Assembly: GCA_950295325.1 (NCBI GenBank)
Contig: OX485809.1
Location: 19,096,001 to 19,160,000, forward strand
Length of the DNA stretch: 64,000 bases
Reading direction: 5' to 3'
Source of the DNA: Polytrichum commune
Taxonomy: Eukaryota; Streptophyta; Polytrichopsida; Polytrichales; Polytrichaceae
Position numbers and translations under genes: made by a program. The notes under the pieces are model-generated. The model had not been told where the DNA came from, made no database searches, and saw only the letters and a list, made by a program, of their open reading frames with translations. Shown in pieces: positions 48,640-59,886 of this stretch (position 1 is its first letter; every line of letters starts with the position of its first letter).

Positions 48640-49350
48640 TTCTTGATAGCCTACTTAAATGTACACAATGAAGAATACCTCTCCCTTATGTACAATATGT
48701 ATGCTTATGCCTCAAATAACCCCTTCTTACACTCACGTTAGTTTGTACATGGTATGGAGAGTCTACCCCTGGGGAAAGAGGTCCCACCTATTTGTTGTTT
48801 GCAAAGTAAATCTCTTTAGAATGGATCACCACATAAATATTGCAACTACTGGATCTGAAAATAATGCATGATGATAATTGAGCACATTAAGAATACCATG
48901 AGATTCAAACATAATTCATGATACAAATAAGCAATCAAGCAATCTTCAATTGTCAATGAAGCTCCTAAATATACGTCTTAATTATTACAAACTTTATCAA
49001 GTACTTTCCTCTTTCACATTGCACACAATCTCTTTAAGCTTGTGGCTCAATTCAACAAACTTGCAACGTGTTGAATTAGGGTTGAGATTTCTAGCCAAAA
49101 AGTCATGACTCCTCCATAGGCAACCTTGAATTCCTTGACGATAGGAGACACTTCTACTTCCACTACCACAATCCTCATAAATTATTATCAAAAAGTGCAT
49201 GACATTTGAAATTAGCTTAGGATTTGAAGAAAGAGTTTCCAAACAGAAGTCATGAAGCAATGGTGATCAAACAACCTTCAATTGACATCAATAAATTTCA
49301 TTGTCCCTTTGCCTCAATGATTATAGACTTTACAAAATACAATAGTTGCA
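48640..49350. other. No feature resolved
   Basis: An 87-codon minus-strand frame (48997-49260) is open but has no recognisable domain, splice partner or repeat partner; it is within chance expectation for this much sequence. Confidence 0.35.

Positions 49351-49352
<2 letters not shown>

Positions 49353-49383
<31 letters not shown>
49353..49383. repeat. (AC)n microsatellite
   Basis: About 15 AC dinucleotides. Confidence 0.95.
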
Positions 49384-49384
<1 letters not shown>

Positions 49385-49797
49385 GATTGTACCATAATTC
49401 AACAAGAATTTTGACGATGAGAGTAAAAATATGTGAAGATTGTGGCAATCATTGGCGCTCGCAATTTTAATTTATTAAGAACTACTCCTCCCACTCAAGG
49501 AACTCTTTCATCAATCGCCATCTAAATTTGGTCACACTGGGGAGCCCTCAGGGTAAATCATTGGCACACTCTCTCGTGCGCAATTCCTCTCTCTATCTTT
49601 CAACTCCTTGGACATATTCCCCACACACACTTTAAAGATTGTACCACTATTCAACAAGAATTTTGAAAATGGGGGTAAAAACATGTGAAGACTGTGGCAA
49701 TCATTGACGCTCACAATTTTATTTTATTAAGAACTACTCATCATGCTTATCATAATCTAAATTCGCTCACACCGAGGAGTCTTGAGGGTAAATCATT

Positions 49798-49800
<3 letters not shown>
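49384..49800 (+). repeat. Two-unit tandem duplication, ~245-bp period
   Basis: AGATTGTACCAYWATTCAACAAG..TTTTGA, TGTGGCAATCATTG and GAGGGTAAATCATTGGC occur in both units, starting near 49385 and 49633. The second unit runs into a CT microsatellite where the first has only short CT runs. Confidence 0.75.

Positions 49801-49836
<36 letters not shown>
49800..49836. repeat. (CT)n microsatellite, left
   Basis: Pure CT repeat immediately left of the unclassified 2.4-kb block. Confidence 0.95.
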
Positions 49837-49837
<1 letters not shown>

Positions 49838-49839
<2 letters not shown>

Positions 49840-52257
49840 CTTGAAATCCTGAAAAAATAAAGCGCCTAAAAATATACCCTTATGGGCTGCCCACATAAAA
49901 AAATGTGGCAGAAATAGCAATATAAAAAGGCAACGAGGACTGGCACAACCCAGAGCCAGATTTTCCGAGACTAGAAGGTAGAGCTGTCTGTCAGTTTTTC
50001 TGAGAACAGAGCCAGGAGACTGGTAGTATCTGCCCATAGTTGTTCTTCGAAGAGGAGGGTGGTCTGAGAAAGGTTGATGTGAAGAAAAGACTCTGCTCAA
50101 CAGGGATTCATAGCTATACAGGGATTCAGAGCTAAGGCCGCGGGTTACCTGTTAAAGTAGATACCACGAACTCACAGTCTGTTGCGGAGTGGAAGGATAG
50201 AAAGAATAGATCTCCTGAGAGAGAATCTGTTTCTTTCAAAGGAATTTTCTGTCTGAACAGTGAAGTGGGTCACAAGACCAAGAAACTGCTATTGCTGCAA
50301 AGATGAGCAAGAATAATGCTTCCAAGGATGATTATAAGGTTTTATCCCATGTATAAGTATAATTGTATGAATTATACTCTTGAGGAAAACTACACATGAA
50401 TTCTTGATATATATTTGAGATTATACATATTTTGATAAAGCTACATGGATATATGTTGATCTTTCTAAATCAAGATATATAGAGAGTTGAATTCTACCTA
50501 TTTCCAAGGAAATAGTACAGCCTTGTTGACATCGATAACAAGTAAGAAGGTCCGCCTACACCTGTTGTACGCTCTACTAACTTATGTTTTGGTAATGTTG
50601 GGGAGCATGGGCACAGGTGAGGACCTCTTCTACAAGTGTTGTGCACCATCCGAAGAAATGTCCATTCATAGCTATTCCACAAGAAAAATCTTCTTGAAAT
50701 TTGGAGCAACGACTATGAGACTATCTTTCTTGATTGAAACAACATTTTATACTCTCTATACTCTGATTCAAATAATACCTGCTATATGGGTAATATGAAA
50801 ATACTACGGGGGCTATTACATTGCAGTGATATTGTGAGGGTATTTCCTGCTTGTAATTAGTTACCAATAAATCTTTGTTAGCAGTAAAATAGATTTTCGA
50901 ATAAGCATACAAGTCTGTATGATCAATAGATTTCTGTGACTATGACCAGATGAGAAGTGGTCAGGTAGAAATTACGGTAGATCACACCCTAAGTACCTCT
51001 GTACTGACCACTTGAGAAGATAGCTTCAGAGTATGCTACTGAAGCCATACTCATCCGTGCTCTTCTGTTCGGACACAAATTAACAGAATAAAGTCCCTCA
51101 TGAATAATGAGAACTAAGAGACACACATGTATACAGAAGTTCACTGAGAAAGAAGGTCTGTTACACTGAAAGAGGGTTGACTCCGTACTACTGATGCTTG
51201 ATGATGTAATGTTGAAGCAGAAATTTCGACTTAAACGTGTTCCGTGACTATGGTAACATATCAAATTGGTCTCAAGAAAATCATGGAATTATAGACAGAG
51301 AGTATTATCCTTAAACTGGGTGATCAGTACACCACGAGAATACTTAATGAACCTCTGTCAAATGACGGGTGTCTCATACCAGGTGTATGAGTGACCATCT
51401 GAGAGTAGGGGAGTCTTATACACCCTTAGTCTGAAAAGAGTTCCATTATGTTGTAAGGGTTTCATCAGCTCTTTTGTGATATCTACATGTGCTTGCATAT
51501 CTGCTCTCTGATTCAGGGGCTGTATCTGAAGATTACACCCTAAGTAATGTAATAAACAACCATTTGAGAGTTAGCTACAGAATCTGTTACTGAAGCTAAA
51601 TTTGAGATAATACTCATATGTACTTTACTGATGATACAAATCTTCATGAGTAATGAGACGTAGAAAATATGCTAAGCTAGCTGTGAGTGCTGGATTCACT
51701 GGGTAACAATTGAAAAGGATCCTGCATGATTCCTGTCACCTGATGTTTAATCTACTAGTTGGAGAAGTTGTGAAGCAGAAACCATGACCATAACATACTA
51801 AGTGATTATGGCAACCTACTAAGTGGGTTTCTCTAAAAATCTTGATTTAGAGAGACAGAAAGGATACTCTTAAACTGGGTACAAATAAGAACAATCACCG
51901 GACCGCAGTCAAATGGTGTGTGTCGCAGTCCTGGTATATATATATTTTTTTTGACCATTTGAGAATAAGGGTTGTAAAGGCTCCTTTCATCTCAGATTAA
52001 GTTCCATTTGCTCAAGGGTGTCTTTAGATATATGTGAGTGATTCCTATATCTGCTATGAGGCCAGAAATGTTACACAGATAAAAATCCTATTCATACAGG
52101 ACCAAGCAAGAGAGAAATGTATAATAAAATACCCATTGATTATCAAGACCCTGTTCTAACAGGGATGTATGTTGTCTTTACATTACTTAACTTAACTCTA
52201 CAAGAGGGATGTAATACCCTAACTTGACAAGAGTATAATCCAGACAAGATTAGTCAG
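49838..52257. mobile_element. Unclassified 2.4-kb block between two CT microsatellites
   Basis: The block starts ACTTCTTGAAATCCTG and ends GATTAGTCAG, and CT repeats abut both sides. That is what an insertion into a pre-existing CT microsatellite would leave. Its composition is purine-richer than the surroundings. Inside are two ~550-bp tandem units (50980-52070) and near-repeats such as ACAGGGATTCATAGC / ACAGGGATTCAGAGC at 50100-50130. I found no long open frame, reverse transcriptase or primer-binding site, and no inverted or long direct terminal repeats. Insertion is an inference; a rearranged local region is the alternative. Confidence 0.4.
50980..52070 (+). repeat. Two ~550-bp tandem units
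   Basis: Unit 1 starts GATCACACCCTAAGTA at 50980 and unit 2 starts GATTACACCCTAAGTA at 51531. Order is preserved throughout: GAGAGTTAGCTACAGA, GTTACTGAAGC, CATGAGTAATGAGA, TTAAACTGGGT, GTCAAATG and TCTGAGAGTAGGG-type words recur. Units have diverged by many substitutions and small gaps, so the duplication is old. No protein is readable in both. Confidence 0.75.
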
Positions 52258-52276
52258 CTCTCTCTCTCTCTCTCTC
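52258..52276. repeat. (CT)n microsatellite, right
   Basis: Short pure CT repeat at the right edge of the 2.4-kb block. Confidence 0.9.
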
Positions 52277-52778
52277 AATGGGAGGCAAAGAGGCAATCCG
52301 GATATTGGTTATCCTCATCACCTTATAATTTCAAGAATTACAAGCCCAAAGCAATTGCCACCATGCCTTTGCATGTCACTTGGCGCAAGTACACTGCCCC
52401 ACCCTTGAAAACCAACTAGCCCCCCCCCCCTCCCCACACTAATGCATACAAAGAGGTCCCACCTATTGAGTACCGTACGAATAATTCTAACCTTCTAAAA
52501 GAAGAGGGGGGGGGGGAAGAGGGTAAAAGGACGGACATGCAACATTGAAACCCTAAAATGATCATTACACATATAGTTGAATTAGGATGTGTGACAACCA
52601 TGTTAGGGAGTCTGATAATACACACCCCACTATAAGTTTAAGATTGAGTTATCTCAACTTCATCGCATTCAACTATTCCAAGGTCACTGATGTGAATTCC
52701 GGAATCAATTGTGCTAAATGAAAAACACTCCACAATGTAAGTTCCCAACGTTTTCACCTTCACCTTATACGGCTACTA

Positions 52779-53169
52779 AGGTAGGGGTGGCAATTTCCGT
52801 GCGGGTCCTAAAGTCGACCCCTATGTCGGAAGCACCTTTTTAGGTGCTTTTACCTGGGTTTACAAAAGCACCTATGAAGGTGTTTTTACCGTTCACAGCG
52901 CTGCCAACATTTCATTGGCTGCCAGCGGTCGGTTTTAGAAATCCACTTTGTGGATATACCACGTACCCTATGTGCGATTGTTGGTCACTCTACAAGGTTT
53001 CCTTTAAAAATTTGTAGGAAATCATAAACATGCTGGAAATTTTTGATTTTTTCATAGTTGCTCTTGCACCAGCTTTGCGGAGCGCTCAAAATTTATAAAA
53101 AAAAAAAAAAACTTTCAGCATCCCAACTAGGCACATCTGAAATTTGGACGGAAATAGCCACCCCTACCT
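52779..53169. mobile_element. TA-flanked element (391 bp)
   Basis: Ends AGGTAGGGGTGGCAATTTCC and the complement of GGAAATAGCCACCCCTACCT differ at one position over about 20 bases, with TA on both sides (52777-52778, 53170-53171). This fits a Tc1/mariner-like MITE. The interior has a local inverted repeat (AAGCACCTTTTTAGGTGCTTT) and is non-coding. No second copy in the window. Confidence 0.75.
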
Positions 53170-53199
53170 TATGAATCCTTGGCAGTGTCTTGGGAGACT

Positions 53200-53590
53200 T
53201 TTAGGCATAATCGGTCAAGATCCTAGTGTTTACAAGTCCAACCAGTTACATGCTGACATCTTCTGCTGGTTTTTCTTTATTAGTTCGAGGTGTATTCTCT
53301 CGAATTCCTCTAAAATAAAATGATCGGTAATTTTCCTGAAGTCTTGAACTTCAAGCAGTTCATCTGTAACTAGCGGCTGGTTCTCCGCATTCATGGGTCC
53401 TTGTTATCAAATTTGCAACCTCTTTTCTGTATATAAGTTAGGAGACCAACATATTGATGTACACAAGGAAAGCTCGGTACCAATGACAGTTCAAGTACAA
53501 CATAAAGCATGTGTAATATAAAAATGTTTGTATATATCACATAGTACTGGTGGATTTGGACGGTTACCAGTTTCTGATATGTGATTAAAT
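53200..53590 (-). repeat. R3 repeat, copy 3 (uninterrupted)
   Basis: Reverse complement of copies 1 and 2 for the first 200 bases. It then extends through ATAAGTTAGGAGACCAAC, GATGTACACAAGGAAAGC and CGGTTACCAGTTTCTGATAT, which are also present at 56270-56425. This copy supplies the empty-site version for the R4 insertion at 55905. Confidence 0.75.
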
Positions 53591-53779
53591 TGAGACTAGC
53601 ATCAGTATTATTACTAGTGTGAATTTGAGCCTATTGGCCCTCTTTTGTTCAAGAGTCTTCTTGGTGCAAGAGAGGTTTTACAGCCTGGTTTACTATCTAC
53701 CTTGTAGTAGGTGAGCTCTAGTTTGTTGTTTGTGAGTTGAGTGACAAGAGGGTATTATCCCAGAGGAGGGGGTAGTTTA

Positions 53780-55625
53780 GAAGCTTGTTAATTGTTTCTT
53801 TACGTTTGTTTAGGACCATATAGGTGATGTACTTAATGGCTAGCATGTGTATATTTTTCATTGATTTTTTTGATGTATGTCATGGGTATGTGTCGACTAT
53901 GGAGTTCTTCTAGGCAGTTTGTGTGGATGGCTCCTTGGACACTTGTAGTGATTACTTTGAGGGGGTTGACTATCCATCCTTGTGCACGGATTTCATTGAT
54001 TAGTGGATTGTATTTGTTTGTTCTGGCTTGGATGGCTTGGGTGGTGTATCTATCATGGGTAAATGTGAATTCAAATATTTGTATGGAGAGGTCAGGTTTG
54101 GGCATGTTTGTTTTGTTGTTGCTCCTTGTATTTATATGATGTGTAGACGTAATTTGGCGAGGCATGCACAATTTGAAGTGTTGCATGTACAGCATGTTAT
54201 CCATGGTGGGATGGTGTTACCTTGAGGTGTTCTATTTATTGTTCAAGCGTTGGTGAGTGTGAAGTGTCGTGTGTGTATGCATGACTTCAGTAGATTGGTT
54301 ACTTGGTGGACGGCAATGTTGTGTCTTGCTATTCAGAGTCCTTTGAGGAATTTGTTTTCGCATAGGGAGAGGAGGTGTGGCCATGTGTCTTTGTCATGTA
54401 GGGCATAGGGTACAATTGGGATTCGTGTATATGTGAGGCCAAAATAAGTTTTTTCCTATGATTTCCCATGTATGGTGAGGAATGGAATTTGAGAATTTGT
54501 GTATTTGGGCATCTATAGCTTGTGTGTTTTCCCAGTAGTGGTTTGAAAGATTTGATCATTGTTTATCCATTTTTCCGTGTAGAGGAATATGTGGGTGTGT
54601 GTGATTGTGAGCCTAGTGTACTCTTTTTGTACGTAGGATTGTAGATATCTATTGACGCTTGTGAGGTTTGTGGTTGAGGGAGTTTTGGCTAGTCTGTATG
54701 GATGGTGTGCACGACATGTATGTGTGGTAATGTGGTTATGGTGCTTTTGAGAGCGCCCTCATTTGCTAGTGCATCTGCCAATTCATTGCCTTGAATGTAT
54801 GTGTGTGCTTAGACCTTGTGTTTGGTGATTTTATGTTGGGACCACATGATCTAGACAAACAATTGATGCTATCAAGAGTTTGTCTAGGTGGTTGTGTTGG
54901 GAAGATGGGTGTTTGATGTGGTTATTTATGAGGTATATATTGTTGAGGCTATTAGTAAATAATGTGTATGTCGTGCGGGGTTGTTTGGGTGTTGGCTAAT
55001 GTTAGCCATATAGTGTATAGAAAGCCCCACTAGTTTGGTTTCAATATTTTGAAGTGGTGAGACATTGGTATATTGTTCCTAATTGGCCTTGGTCATTGAG
55101 GGCTTGGATGAGTTGTTTGCTTATGCATTTTAAGTAGTCTGGAAGGATGGATGTGATGTTTATGCCAAAGTCTTCCGTATTGAGGTGGGTAAGGATGTTG
55201 GTTGTGCTAATTTGGGATTTTAAATATGGTTTTAGTAAGTTTTCTTAGGATTATGTCAATTTTTCTTATGTTAGGCTTTGAAATGGCAATCCATAGTATG
55301 CGTATGCAAGTCTTGATTTGATGATGGTGTTCAAGATTTTTATTTCCTGTTGAATAGTGGCATGTAAGGCTATTAGAAGTTTGCTTTGTTCGTTGGCTTT
55401 GTTTATGATAATGTCTTTTTGGATATGCCACTTCACTGATGGTACTAGTTGTATACCTAAGTAGGTATATGGTTTGTGTTGAGATTGGGAATCCTTTTTG
55501 CATTGTATATGATTCTTTGGGCTTCTATGTATGCTTTAAAGATGGTAGATTTGAGTTTGGCTTTGTCGGGGCTTTTGTGATAGCACATTTGGGAATATTC
55601 AGGTTCATGTGTGCCCATTCATAGC
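53780..55625 (-). pseudogene. 5'-truncated LINE: RT C-terminus, RNase H, zinc knuckle
   Basis: On the minus strand, reading from high to low coordinates, I find NIPKCAITKAPTKPNS (reverse transcriptase palm/thumb, ~55560), WIAISKPNIRKID (~55270), FGINITSILPDYLK and KQLIQALNDQGQ (~55090-55170), and HTYIQGNELADALANEGAL, the C-terminal part of an RNase H domain (~54735-54795). Then come a Cys/His knuckle with DTWPHLLSLCENKFLKGL (~54370), RHNIAVHQV, CTCNTSNCACLAKL (~54165) and YNPLINEIRAQGW (~53970). In-frame stops and frameshifts separate these blocks (for example TGA after FLKGL and TAA before HTYIQ), so it is dead. The catalytic YADD and any endonuclease are missing, as expected for 5' truncation. 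The order RT-RNase H-CCHC indicates an RNase H-bearing LINE clade. Confidence 0.85.
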
Positions 55626-55639
55626 TAATATAAATTCTT

Positions 55640-56430
55640 GGTAGCGTCTCGAGAGTTCTTTTGGGCATTATCTGTTGAGAACTCGGTGTTTCCAAGTCTA
55701 ACTTGATACATGTTGACATCTTCTAGTTTTTCTTAATTAGTTCAAGGTGTATTCTCTAGATTCCTCTAAAATGATTGGTTATTTTCTTGAAGTCCTGAAC
55801 TTCAACCAATTATTTCTAAAACTCAGCTGGTTCATTTGTAACTACCGGTTGGTTCTCCTTGTTCAATGGTCCTTGTTGTCAAATATGCAACCCATTTTTC
55901 TTTAGAGTAGAGTCACCCAAAACCAATCACTTACTTTTACACAAGATTTGGAGATGTATAAGGCAGTGCAAATTTAACCCGTCTAGGAAGATAGAAATCA
56001 AAGAGGATTGCTGAAAATTGGTAATTTTGTTCCTTAAATCAAAATTACTATATTTTTTTGAAGGAAAAAATTGGCCCGAACATATTACCAATGTTTAGCG
56101 TCTGTTATAACCGCTCATTGCTTTGCTTCTCACTTTAGCACTCAAAACTAAGACATGTGTCATGACATTATTAGTTCCAACCTTATTGAAATTTAGTCTC
56201 AGCCTGATCGAAATCCTGGTACCCTATAGATTGCTAATGGGTCTTGGTCGGGAATAGGTGCCTCTACTATACATAAGTTAGGACACCAACAGATTGATGT
56301 ACACAAGCAAAAGCTTGGTACGAATGGCGGTTCAAGTACAACATAAAGCCTGTTGAATATAATATTATGTATAGGCCACATAGTACTGGTGGGTTTGGGC
56401 GGTTACCAGTTTCTGATATCTAACATATGG
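55640..56430 (-). repeat. R3 repeat, copy 4, interrupted by R4
   Basis: Same order as copy 3, split after AAATATGCAACCCATTTTTC and resuming at ATAAGTTAGGACACCAAC. The 365-bp element between them is R4. Confidence 0.75.
55905..56269 (+). mobile_element. TA-flanked element R4, copy 2, with empty-site support
   Basis: It starts GAGTAGAGTCACCCAAAACC and ends GGAATAGGTGCCTCTACTA, flanked by TA (55903-55904, 56270-56271). The uninterrupted R3 copy at 53411-53450 reads TTTTCTGTATATAAGTTAGG where this one reads TTTTCTT-TA-[element]-TA-CATAAGTTAGG. This directly shows insertion at a TA site and fixes both ends. Related in reverse orientation to 30960-31338. Non-coding. Confidence 0.85.
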
Positions 56431-56434
56431 CCCA

Positions 56435-57680
56435 ATGCGAGTCACCAAGTCAACTGAAGCATGTTCAACTCAGCAATGTGGCATAAGGTAGAGGGCCCTG
56501 CTGAAATCCACCACATTAAGCAGTGTGTGTATTTAACATTTTTAGAATGCTTAATTTTGGAGCTTCATTTTTGCTAGCGATTAAAAGGCGATTCCAACGC
56601 ACCATAGTATGTCTTATTTGAATTTTCCTTGCAAAAGTTCAAGGGTCCAAAGTTTTTTTTAGTAGATGACCCAAAACCAACACTAAAAGCTTGATGTTAA
56701 GGTGGTGCATATTGGAGTGTTGGTTTTGGGTTTAGGGTGTTGATTTCAACACCTCTGCCTCAAGTTGGATTGAAAACAACTTTGCGTATTTATCACAAAT
56801 TGGTGAGATGCAAGGAAAGCCTCAAAGTTTCATTCTATGATTACATCCTGCATTACCTACAATTGCATTCAGATGCATGAGTGTTTATTTAAGACGTTTT
56901 TGTGTCTAAAAAGGGCTCAATTGTAGAGTGGTCGCGATCTTTCAAAATGTAGAAACCGTTTTGATTTTTGGATGCGAATTCAAGGAAATGTTTACATTGG
57001 TAACCCTTCAGGAGAAAAAGAAGTTTTAGGCTCATATACCTTAGCGTGATTTGTGAAGGCATGGCCACACTAGCAAGTGTCAAGGTCTTATGATTCCATT
57101 CCACATTGATCAGGTTTGGTGGCGTCAGTTTTGGTTTGTCAAAACCAACTTGTGTGTAAAATGTAAATGTCATTGTGTTCTCCCCTTCAAGATCCAAGAA
57201 CCTTGTCATTGGTGGGAAGCCTCTTACACATGTTTGTTCACTCAAATCCACTTCACATATGAGCTCTCAACTTGAAAACTTAAACTTTTTACCGGGCTTA
57301 CCACACTTATATGGCACCTTGATGGATCCCATGCAGAATGACTACAACAAACTCTTGGTCACCTTTGACACGCTCTCATTTAAAATCCTAACCTACCTTC
57401 ACGATGTGGTAGCTTAAGAATTGTCAAGAACTCAATCCTCTTGTTTTTGGACTCCCAAACCATGGGCTTTTAAGCATTCTTTGGTTTGTCATGAACATTT
57501 CTTTGGTTAATATCCCTCCCCCCCCCTTGATATCTCACTTTGAACATGGCCACGAGTTTACACTTGCTCAAGTTGTTGACGGCTAAAAACTTGGTGAAGC
57601 TCTCAATAGTCTGATATTTGGACGAAACCTTGTCAACTCCAAGCACCAAACTTCCGAAAAATCGCAAGCTCGAGCTCTCA
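56435..57680. other. No feature resolved
   Basis: A 120-codon minus-strand frame (56889-57251) overlaps an 80-codon plus-strand frame; neither shows a motif I recognise. At 57690, GTGTATAAAGGGGGCCGG resembles the right end of GGGCC-type PIF-like elements, but no left end was found. Confidence 0.35.
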
Positions 57681-57975
57681 ACGCAAGCTCGTGTATAAAG
57701 GGGGCCGGACTCATTTTGTTTTGATTGACGTAACTAAGTAGATTTGCATGACACAATTATGAATGAGTCAGAGGTCCAAGATGACCCTAAACTACAATTT
57801 GGGCAAACCAACCCATACATTCGTTCCTTGTTGGATGCCTAAACCCTTGCCTCCAAGGAACCAATGTACAGGTCGGTTCGCCCCAACCCTAAACTACCGG
57901 GCGACAGTGGAGAGGAAACTTAACACTTTGAATGGAGTGGTTGGCCAACAGGCTCAAAGTGACGTCGGATTGCCC

Positions 57976-58029
57976 GACGTTGGTTATTTATTTATTGGCT
58001 CTGTCTGTAGGCAATAAATAACCAACGTC
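57976..58029. repeat. Perfect 17-bp inverted repeat (hairpin)
   Basis: GACGTTGGTTATTTATT at 57976-57992 and its exact complement at 58013-58029 are separated by 20 bases. Not followed by a T-run and not next to a gene. Possibly the core of a small MITE. Confidence 0.7.
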
Positions 58030-58039
58030 TAACCCTAAC

Positions 58040-58590
58040 CACTTTGTGTTCACACTTGGACGTTACTTGTTCTTGTTATTTTTGGTCCACTTTATTTAAT
58101 GTGGATGTTAACTATAGTTTATATATAAGTGCTCCCTAAAATGCATTGAAAGAAATCTAGTTAACTATTGTTATTTCGGCAGTTCTTGATTATTTATTTA
58201 AAGAATTTCAAGTTATAAATGAGTAGCGTCAATCCTTGACCCGTATTTGAGAAGAAGGTGCACAAAATCCAAGAAAAGGTTTGGTATAGTGAATAGCCAT
58301 GAATTGGCATGAGCAAAGTGGACAACTACAATTGTAGTCTTTCATAATAAAGGACAGAGCCTCACGGTTCTACCGTTTTCTTGTTTATTTATTTATGAAT
58401 GAGTCATCCAACCTCATGGCCTACCCACTCACATCCGGTAGGCTGCCACATCATCACCTTAATACAATATCCAAACTTATTATTAATTTATCAACTTCCC
58501 ATACTTATCCCCACACCCCTACCCTTGTGACTGGACATTGCAGGGCTGCCACCTCATTATGGCATGCAGTCAGAGGCATGGAGTCCATGA
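58040..58590. other. No feature resolved
   Basis: AT-rich sequence; no element or gene recognised. Confidence 0.4.
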
Positions 58591-58675
58591 TAAAGTAACC
58601 CACCTTACATGCTTGCATGAAAGAGCAGTGTCTGGGGAGATTTTTGGCCACACTCGGCCAAAATCCTACAAAGAG

Positions 58676-59180
58676 GGGCCACTTCACACACGAGCCAAGA
58701 GCCGTGACCATGAAATTGTGAGAGCCCAAAAGAAAGTGTCCAAAGGCCACCGTCCCAACACACCTCCAAAATCATCATGTAGTGTGGTCACGGATCTTCG
58801 AGTGTAGTGTGAAGTCATATGTGACCGCGTCCTCAACCAAATGCTATTTCAATGAACTTCTATCCACGCGCGTTCTCACACATGATAAAATAGAATAAAT
58901 CAACAGTTGTGAGCATTTGGAGTGAAATGGTCTCCTGGTTTTGTGTTAGGCTTACCTCCAAGAGGCGGTTTTTGAAAATAATTCAAGTGACCATGAACAT
59001 GATCCATTCAATGCCATGTAGGAATCCATGTACACTTTTACATCCATCTTGTATTCGCATACTCCGTTGGCCCCTCAAGCGTAGTGTGAAGTGAACTTGG
59101 ACCGGCTCTGCCTTTTCCACCAATGAGAGTGCTTGAAGTGTAATGGTCACGGGCATACAGTCTCGTGTGTGAAGTGGCCC
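58676..59180 (+). mobile_element. PIF/Harbinger-like MITE F1, copy 4 (505 bp)
   Basis: Ends GGGCCACTTCACAC and GTGTGAAGTGGCCC are intact complements. The body has a few small insertions relative to the 499-bp copies. Flanks are GAG and TAA, so no clean 3-bp duplication. Instead, a ~75-bp stretch (ACCTTACATNCTTGCATGAAA...AAAATCYTACA) occurs on both sides, at 58600-58672 and 59186-59256. It matches the edge of R3. The overlapping open frames on both strands are shared features of the repeat, not genes. Confidence 0.85.
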
Positions 59181-59183
59181 TAA

Positions 59184-59860
59184 CTCACCTTACATTCTTG
59201 CATGAAAAAACAGTGTCCAGGGAAAATTTCGGGCAAAATCGGTCAAAATCTTACACTCATTATCCTACTTAGTGAGGGAGGGCTAGTAGTGCATTTGGGA
59301 AATTAGTCGAGGTGGTACTAAATTTCTTTACGTTATGAATTTAGTGTCACCAAATGATCTAGGAAGCATTGTTCATCTTGGCACTATTCACTGAAAATAC
59401 TATTCATAAAATTGTTATCCACTGAAAGTATTGGCACTATTCATCCTGACACTATTCTGTAACAAATATGTGTTTATATTTTTTAAATCACTCTACAAAC
59501 ACCTTAGAGCATATACTATTGTTTTTTTGTTTTTTTTAAATTTATGGTGAAATGAGCATGTATTCTTGAATTTAATATCACTCCACAAAAATTCCAACCC
59601 TCACTAAATTTAAGACTTTGCAATAGAATGTATGTTTTGAGAGTTAGTGCCACATGCACTAATTGGGATAATCAGTGTAGGACAACTAGTTACATGTTGT
59701 GATCTTTCAGTTTTTCTTTACTTATTTGTGGTATATTTCATACATTCCTAAAAAATGGTCAGTAATTTTCTTGAAGTCTTGAACTTCAACCAATTATTTC
59801 TCAAACGCAATTGGTTCACATGTAACTAGTGGTTGGTTCTCCCGTTCATTATGGAGAAGG
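59184..59860 (-). repeat. R3 repeat, copy 5, interrupted by R11
   Basis: GTGTCCAGGG..AAAATCGGTCAAAATC (59210-59250) and TAGTTACATG..GAAGTCTTGAACTTCAAC (59690-59800) are consecutive in uninterrupted R3 (53210-53350). The intervening 424 bases are R11. Confidence 0.65.
59254..59677 (+). mobile_element. TA-flanked element R11, copy 2
   Basis: Ends CACTCATTATCCTACTTAGTG and the complement of CACTAATTGGGATAATCAGTG, with TA on both sides (59252-59253, 59678-59679). It is inserted in R3 at a place where uninterrupted R3 has TA-rich sequence. Direct partner of 15803-16192. Confidence 0.7.
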
Positions 59861-59886
59861 GCCAAAAGAGCCTCACGTCATTGAAA

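Noticed and set aside
56889-57251. 120-codon minus-strand open frame
   Set aside because: No motif, no splice context, and a competing frame on the other strand; within chance expectation.
57976-58029. Perfect hairpin as a transcription terminator
   Set aside because: No T-run follows and the context is eukaryotic intergenic DNA.
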